Assembly: GCA_035610835.1 (NCBI GenBank)
Contig: CM069459.1
Span: 29,610,366-29,674,365 of the forward strand
DNA length: 64,000 nt
Reading direction: 5' to 3'
Source of the DNA: Ophiura sarsii
Taxonomy: Eukaryota; Echinodermata; Ophiuroidea; Amphilepidida; Ophiuridae
Below the pieces are notes generated by a model, which worked only from the letters and a program-made list of their open reading frames with translations, had not been told where the DNA came from and did not search any database. The position numbers were made by a program, and so were the translations under genes. Of this stretch, positions 56,943-64,000 are shown one piece after another. Numbering within the stretch: the stretch's first letter is position 1; the number at the start of each line of letters is the position of its first letter.

Positions 56943-59531
56943 TAGTCGGGTATCTATAGAGGGTTAGTGTGCACGCCCCCCCCCCCCCCCCCCCAGGACT
57001 CCCCCAAACCAACTTTTTTTACTTCCTATTATGATCCTAAGACATAATCAGGATGTTAACAAAAATATTTTCATAATGCTATGGGGTTATGCAAGATGGC
57101 GTCCAAAATGGCCGCCATAACTGGTCAAATCTCATAAAATGACATATAGCAATCAAATTGTATAGTGAAAGTATAGTTTTAATAGTGGGATGTATGTATT
57201 AGACCACTAGACACTCATATCCAGAACTTTTGCTTTGTTAACACTCCTAAATCCAAGATGGCCGCCAAAATGGCCGCCAACATTGGTAAAATTCTATATA
57301 TTGGCATATATAACCCAACATGTATGATCAGAGTATAGTTTTAACAACGGGATGTATGTGTTAGACCACTAGAAACTCATATCTAGTATTTTTGCTTTGT
57401 TAACATACTTTAAAACCAAAATGGCCGCCAAATTAATAGCCAAAAATGGTCAAAAGTGGTCAAAATTCCATAAAATAGCATAATATCAACCGAAATGTAT
57501 GATGAAAATATAGTTTTAACGATGGAATGTATGTGTTAGACCACTAGTAACTCATATCCAGTATTTTTGCTCTGTTAACATAGTTCAAAATCCAAAATTG
57601 TTGCCAAAATGGCCCCCAAAATGGTTCCCGAAGTGGCTGCAAAAATTGTCAAATTCAATAAAATGGGATAATATCAACCTAAATGTATGATGAAAATATA
57701 GTTTAAATGATGGGATGTATGTATTAGACCACTAGTAACTCTCATTTAGTATTTGTGCTTTGTTAACATACTTAGAAATCCAAAATGGTCCCCAAAATGG
57801 GTCCCAAAATGACTGAACAAATTGTTGGAATTCCATAAAATGGGATAATATCAAATAAAATGTATGATGAAAGTATAGTTTCAACATTTGGGTGTATGTA
57901 TTAGACCACTAGTAACTCATATCCAGTATATTTGCATTGTAATAACATACTTTAAAACCAAGATGGCCACCAAAATGGCCGCTGTAAATGTAAAAATAGT
58001 CTACATGAGTGTATGATAACCTCCAAATGGTCTAAATAATTACCACATGTGGCCACCAATTGATTAAAATCTACAGATATAATCTTTTGTTCATATCTAA
58101 TGTAACACTAACAATAAATCTAATACTGTTTTTCAGTTATTTTAACCTTTTGCAGCCATCTTGGATATTTTAAAATACTCAAACTAGATCTACAGCCCCT
58201 AGGCTTTATCATAGACATATATTGAATGCTGTCTTATTAGATTTGGGGGTATTGGTATTACATAGTATGGTCATTTACAATACAAAACAATTGTTTTAGG
58301 TCATTTAACATCAACTTAACCACTGTGGAAGCCATTTTGGAAAGTGATACAGAGTCAAAATTGTCACAGAGGTGGGCCTTATATCTAAAAGCATTAGCGT
58401 AGCAGTTTCGAACATACTACTATTTGGTGACTGTGATGTAATATACACTCTTACAATATCTATTGTAGATTATCATACACTCATGTAGACTATTTGTATA
58501 TTTACAGCGGCCATTTTGGTGGCCATCTTGGATTTAAAGTATGTTATTACAATGCAAATATACTGGATATAAGTTTCTAGTGGTCTAATACATAAAACTA
58601 TACTTTCATCGTACCTTTTGGTTGATATTATACCATTTTATGGAATTTCGACAATTTGTTCAGTCATTTTGGGACCCATTTTGGGGGCCATTTTGGATTT
58701 CTAAGTATGTTAACAAAGCCAAAATACTAGATATGAGTTACTAGTGGTCTAATACATACATCCCATCATTTAAACTATATTTTCATCATACATAATAGGT
58801 TGATATTATCCCATTTCATGGAATTTGACAATTTTGCAACCACTTTAGGAACCATTTTGGGGGCCATTTTAGCAGCCATTTTGGATTTTGAACTATGATA
58901 ACAGAGTACAGATACTGGATATGAGTTACTTGTGGTCTAATACATACATCCCATCATTAAAATTATATTTTTATCATACATTTCGGTTGATATTATGCTA
59001 TTTTATGGAATTTTGACCACTTTTGACCATTTTTGGCCATTAATTTGGCGGCCATTTTGGTTTTAAGGTATGTTTACAAAGCAAAATTCTAGATTTGAGT
59101 TTCTAGTGGTCTAACACTTACATCCCATTGTTAAAACTATATTCTGATCATACATGTTGGTTTATATATGCCAATATATGGAATTTTACCAATTTTGGCG
59201 GCCATTTTGGCGGCCATCTTGGATTTAGGTGTGTTAACAGAGCAAAAGTTCTGGATATGAGTGTCTAATGGTCTAATACATACATCCCACTATCAAAACT
59301 ATACTTTCACTATACAATTTAATTGCTATATGTCATTTTATGAGATTTGACCAGTTATGGCGGCCATTTTGGACGCCATCTTGCATAACCCCTTAGCATT
59401 ATGAAAATATTTTTGTTAACATCCTGATTATGTCTTAGGATCATAATAGGAAGTAAAAAAAAGTTGGTTTGGGGGAGTCCTGGGGGGGGGGGGGGGGGGG
59501 TGCACACTAACCCTCTGTAGATACCCGACTA
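56943..59531. mobile_element. 2.6-kb foldback element with ATGGCCGCC tandem units
   Basis: The ends TAGTCGGGTATCTATAGAGG and the inverse of 'agagggt.. tagatacccgacta' begin inverted arms of about 1.1 kb each. Each arm starts with a C (left) or G (right) run and then holds about five degenerate units of about 180-190 bp ('gtatgtattagaccactagtaactcatatc', 'aaaatggccgccaaaatgg'). The spacer is about 58020-58440. TTT flanks both ends (possible 3-bp duplication). No transposase. Fragments of the family lie at 15640-15790 and 34340-34860. Confidence 0.88.
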
Positions 59532-59584
59532 TTTAGAAACACTGTCATTGCTGCTGAGACGAATATTCGTCTCAGATTGCTGTA

Positions 59585-60497
59585 GGGGAAGGTGGGGTAA
59601 TGGCGGACACATTTTGTCAGAGAGGTATAACACACATATAATATGTCATATAACAATAAAAATCATGTAAACACAAAGCACTGTGATGGTTCTACCTTTT
59701 ATCAAGTTTTTATCAACTCATCATTTTGAAATTCGAAGCTACGACGCAATAAAAAAAATGGCGTCGTCCGGCATTACCCCAAAAATCATGTAAACACAAA
59801 GCACTGTGATGGTTCTACCTTTTATCAAGTTTTTATCAACTCATCATTTTGAAATTCGAAGCTACGACGCAATAAAAAAAAATGGCGTCGTCCGGCATTA
59901 CCCCACACTCTGGGGGTAATCCCGGACCGTATTTTTCAATGGCAGCCCTCTTTTTATTGGAATACAGTATTTCAATGGGAGTTAAAAAATACCCTTTTTA
60001 AAAGTGTAGCAGAAATCAAAGAACAATGCCACATATTTATATGGTCAACAACTATTACCGATTTATGATGTTAAATTGACCACGCCCATATTGGTTACCA
60101 TGGAAACGGTACATGTCCGGGATTACCCCAATCCATGTACAATGTATGGGTACATCCTCTCTTATTATTATGCTCATCATTGTGACTCCGAATTCATTTC
60201 TTTTTTATCAGAAGGTATCATACATTAAATTTAAAAAAAAATAAGACTTTGTTTTCCTTGATGTAGAAATACCAGTTTCAAAGAGAAAGTAATGCACCAA
60301 AATATCAACTTGCCCAAAAAGTGATTTTTGTAATTCTCGCGAGAATTTGCGAGACAACCATCCCATTTAGGTTTTGTGTGATTTCAATGGAGAGGCACCT
60401 AACATCATAGGGTGGCAAAATACCACCTTCTTTCACCTGCCTTTAGATACAGCCCTGTCCGCGATTACCCCGCGTCCGCCATTACCCCACCTTCCCC
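59585..60497. mobile_element. TA-flanked TIR element, GGGGAAGGTGGGGTAATGGC ends
   Basis: Inverted ends of about 24 bp, TA on both sides. A ~123-bp segment ('cacaaagcactgtgatgg' to 'gtcgtccggcattacccc') is duplicated in tandem at 59660-59905. No transposase. Confidence 0.9.
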
Positions 60498-61470
60498 TAT
60501 CACTAAATTCGTGTTTACATGTGTTTAAATTACTTTTACATCTGTACATTATCAAGGGTGATGGTCATATGTCATGAATTGGTGTATCAAATAAGGTGGA
60601 TTTGTCACACATCAAAATAATCATTTTATTTTTAAAGTGCTTGACCTATTGAATTAAGTAGGGAGTCATTTTGTTGCAATTTATGTAAATAAGAAAATCC
60701 CCAGATCATTATGATAATAAATAAGGGAGTTAGACCGTTAAATGCGCAGGTAATCGGGGGTGGACCCGTTGGGGGAGCTGCTGGTGCGGGTGCTGCCATA
60801 GAGATTACACACAAAACGGGCAAAACAGTGTCTTCTTTAAAGTCTTATATATTGAAAAACTAAAACTCATAGGCATCTCAAACTGCACACTCGGCCGGTA
60901 TCACAATCAATAACACACATATCTGATAATATATCATTTGTCACCAAAAATCTAACTAATTAATTGCTTCAGTTTTGAAGGTGCATTTAACAGGTTTCTG
61001 TGTGTTAAAAACGTATTTAAGTAATATTCCACATCGGTTATCAGATTAAATGCTGTTTCTAAACTAACTATAATTGAATGCAACAATTATATTGTATTCT
61101 TAATTAATCATCACTATTGATTAATTAATTATTTAATTAAATCAAGACTAATTGATATATTGTAAAAGTTGCGATGGTTACCATGTGATTTTGTATACAT
61201 GTATGATTAGAAACTTACTTGATGCAAGGTGCAGTTATAATTAATTCCTGATAAAAGCATTTGGACTTATAAATTGCGGCAATTACGACTCTCATCGTAT
61301 TGGTATCAACAGAATTTTGTTTTCAAAATGTGTGTGCAAATAAAAAAATAGAAAATGATCGTAAATCATACAATTGGCCATTTAGTTATATTTATATTGA
61401 GCACCCTGAATAATATAATAAGATTGTATCCAGCTTGATGTTATGATCTGAAATGTATAGATCTGAAATA
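60498..61470. other. Gene-free AT-rich stretch
   Basis: AT-rich with 'taattaattatttaatt' near 61120; no gene or clear repeat boundary seen. Confidence 0.5.
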
Positions 61471-62027
61471 CAGTCATCACAATAAGTAACTGACCAGGTA
61501 ATAAACATGCTGATAACTCTGAAAGTATAACTCCTACATAAACATATGTAATTATAAAGTTGTTGAGAAATTTCTCTTCTTGAATTTGAGATATCACACG
61601 CTAAGAATGGTTGATTAATGAGGAAGTTATGATCCCAAACGTTAGGGCAAGTCTGATTTTCATTTTAACATTTTCTTTTCAACACGGGGAGAGTATGACA
61701 GGTAAGCGTGTGTGCCGTATTGATTAACCGTAACAATGCCATCCAACAACCAGGCCATCGACGGGTGAATTGGCACTACCACTAATCAATAATTTGCCGG
61801 TCTGAGTCCCCATGTTGAAAATGAAAATGTGAAAATGAAAATCAGACTTGACAGTACATTTAGGATTGTAACTTCCTTATTAATCAGCCATTCTTAGCGT
61901 GTAATATCTCAAATTCAAGAAGAGACATTTTTCAACATGTTTATAATTTAATATGTTTATGTAGGAGTTATACTTGTAGAGTTATCAGCACATTTATTAC
62001 CTGGTCAGTTTCTTATTGTGATGACTG
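61471..62027. mobile_element. TA-flanked foldback element, CAGTCATCA family
   Basis: The ends CAGTCATCACAATAAGTAAC and inverse are flanked by TA. The arms of about 200 bp are nearly identical inverse copies; the spacer is about 120 bp. Related to 18223-18845 and 34870-35575. Confidence 0.93.
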
Positions 62028-63474
62028 TAGTCTACTCCAGCACATGCACAGCAATCATGCAGGTATCAACTATCAATGTATAGACTTTAGAGGTTTCTTC
62101 TGTTGGAATTGTCCCACTCAACATTTTGATCACCCTGTATATTAAATTGTTGTCAACTTAATTCTGCCATAATTGTCTTTCTTTATAGGTATCTAACCCA
62201 ATGGTTCAAAACATTATTATTGCCGAAAACCTCAAAATAGAATTTATTTTGTCTCTATAAAGCAAATTGTTTTCCATTATTTTATATACATGATTTTGGC
62301 CACCCTGTATATTTTAACGGAGGACGATTGATCGATTTACTGACAGCCCTATATCCTGCCTTCTTACTACTATACTTTTTTATGTAATACTTTAACAAAA
62401 AATAACCTTGGTATATCAATATTAGTAAAAAATATGTTTTTCTTATGTTACACCCTGTATAATTAATGCACACCCTGTATAATATCACTTGGTATTTACA
62501 TATCTGGTATTCTTGTAGTAATAGGTTTCCAAATATCTGAACTCCGTGTAGATCGGATGAATACAATACAAGTTATGTGAATTTGAATCAAAATTGGTGA
62601 ATTTTCTTTCAATTTACAGAGTGTAACTTTATATTCTACACCAACTTTTGACATCAATGTGTATGGGTAGATACATCAGGCATCTCCCATACTTAAAATA
62701 GGAACTACTTTTTTTTATATCCTTAGGCAAATTCTATATTACCAGTTTGGTTAACATTAGATCAATGTCTTTACAAAATAATGAAATATTACTGACAGAC
62801 TGACAAAACAAAACAACAAACAAAACTTTGTGTTTGTCATCAATTTCTTTACATACACATGTACTCAAAAGTTTTGAGAGTGGTGGTGCCATGGTGAACC
62901 TGAAAGAGAGCTAGTGTTTTAGACTCATCATTTTACTGGCTATATTATATCCTATTTTATCTTTGCTCAATACAATATAACATGTCACAATGATCAAATA
63001 AAACACTTTTTATCGGAAATTGTGTATATTTTGCTCCATTGTAGATTCCTCAGATTAAAAAATCACAAGTTGTGGCATTTTTGCCAATTGCATATATATA
63101 TTAACCATGGCAGGTAATATTACCTGCTATATGATATAACATGCTTGGGCAAATCCTACACATACAATTCAATATGACAAAAGCTGGCTCATAGCCATAG
63201 AAAGAAACTTATCAAACTTAGGGGACACTTGGTTAAATTCACAGCAGCAAATTGTATGATATACTTAACCACATGTAACTATGCTTAACCATGTGTACGT
63301 TTCTGTTATAAAAAATAATGGTATAAATCGATCCAATCCAATTGTCTCATAAAAAAACCAAAGATTGTACCAAAAGTGTTTCTCCGGAGTGTTTCTCATT
63401 TTTACCCTTGCATAACCTTAGGCTGGGTTTTTATGCTTCTTGAGCAGCACCAGACACTTAGTGGCATAGCCAGA

Positions 63475-63505
<31 letters not shown>

Positions 63506-63811
63506 CGTGGAATCATGGAATTATGACGGTCAAATTAGTAACAATAAATAGGAATGGTTAGCGTGCACTTGTTTGTTCCTCTATGTACCTCGATCATGGC
63601 AACATTAGGATCAATGTTTTTACAAAATAATAAAATTATATGAAAAACCTATGAAATGACTTCAATTCAGTAATCTCTTATTCTTCTTAAAGACCTTTTA
63701 TTTTTTAATGTAAGTTTTTTAGTGGGATTCAACTTCTTTTTATACATGTGGCCCAGTTATGCCTATCTATACCATGTATTAGAAGGTGGAAGTCAAGACA
63801 ACCTACAGCAG
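62028..63811. other. Gene-free stretch with 'caccctgtata' motifs
   Basis: Five 'caccctgtata' ends or fragments occur at 62132-62480, remnants of CAGGGTG-ended TIR elements. A G run of about 27 lies near 63475. No gene. Confidence 0.5.
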
Positions 63812-64000
63812 TTAAATGCTTTCCATGCGGCAGGCGGCTGTAGACGACATTCCAAATGTTTCAAAAATGTCAACATTATTGAATTTCATTACCATATTTG
63901 GAATCACCATAAGAAATGCATTGAAATAAGTACAAACATGCCTAGTATTGGTTCAGTAATTCTTGAGGTAGACCCTGAAAGTTGGAAAAGGTTTCTGAAA
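63812..64000. mobile_element. CACTTTCCACGCGGC MITE, cut by window end
   Basis: It begins 'ttaaatgctttccatgcggc' and continues with the family's interior ('ccatatttggaatcacc', 'acaaacatgcctagtattgg') to the last base. Confidence 0.85.

Overview
This is a eukaryotic genomic window, most likely from a marine deuterostome invertebrate. An echinoderm is my best guess. The reasons are spliced genes with GT-AG introns, a very high load of short inverted-repeat transposons, frequent 'taggcctat'-type motifs and the 'tttataaagcgcc' dispersed repeat. The taxon is an inference. Bases 1-28 are unknown (N). No bacterial-type gene or operon is present.

Only two convincing host genes are present. They are tandem paralogues on the minus strand, each with three coding exons, and both belong to the TMEM26 (transmembrane protein 26) family. 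Copy A has exons 31291-31098, 25264-25093 and 24172-23156 (460 aa). Copy B has exons 49231-49038, 43187-43019 and 38557-36515 (801 aa). Exon lengths (194 / 172 or 169 nt), intron phases (2, then 0) and splice motifs match between copies. About 100 bp upstream of each ATG and several intron segments are also shared, so the copies come from a duplication with about 18 kb between equivalent exon 1 and exon 2 positions. The size difference lies in the cytoplasmic tail: copy A ends after one 36-residue unit, while copy B has eleven units encoded by a 108-bp coding minisatellite (36518-37663).

The rest is repetitive DNA. Region 1-3.8 kb holds short TIR elements, a 510-bp tandem duplication and a long hairpin. 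Region 4.3-12.9 kb looks like one large repeat with inverted ends; one end carries 27 near-identical 33-bp units. It holds a decayed transposon ORF, a 5'-truncated L1-like LINE with target-site duplication and poly(A), two elements ending in TAACCC motifs, and an 860-bp near-perfect palindrome. Region 13-23 kb holds mariner-type TIR elements and minisatellites. Intron 1 of copy A (25.3-31.1 kb) is packed with nested inverted-repeat elements, including three tandem tRNA-like units bounded by telomere-like motifs. Copy B introns carry insertions for which copy A preserves the empty sites. Region 50-64 kb holds a hAT element with an 8-bp duplication, a 4.3-kb TIR element containing a Helitron, a 2.6-kb foldback element and several TA-flanked TIR elements. 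Eighteen G or C homopolymer runs of ten or more bases are scattered through the window.

The biology worth following is the tandem TMEM26 pair: a recent tail expansion in one copy and a set of transposon insertions, plus one inverted element, that date events before and after the duplication.
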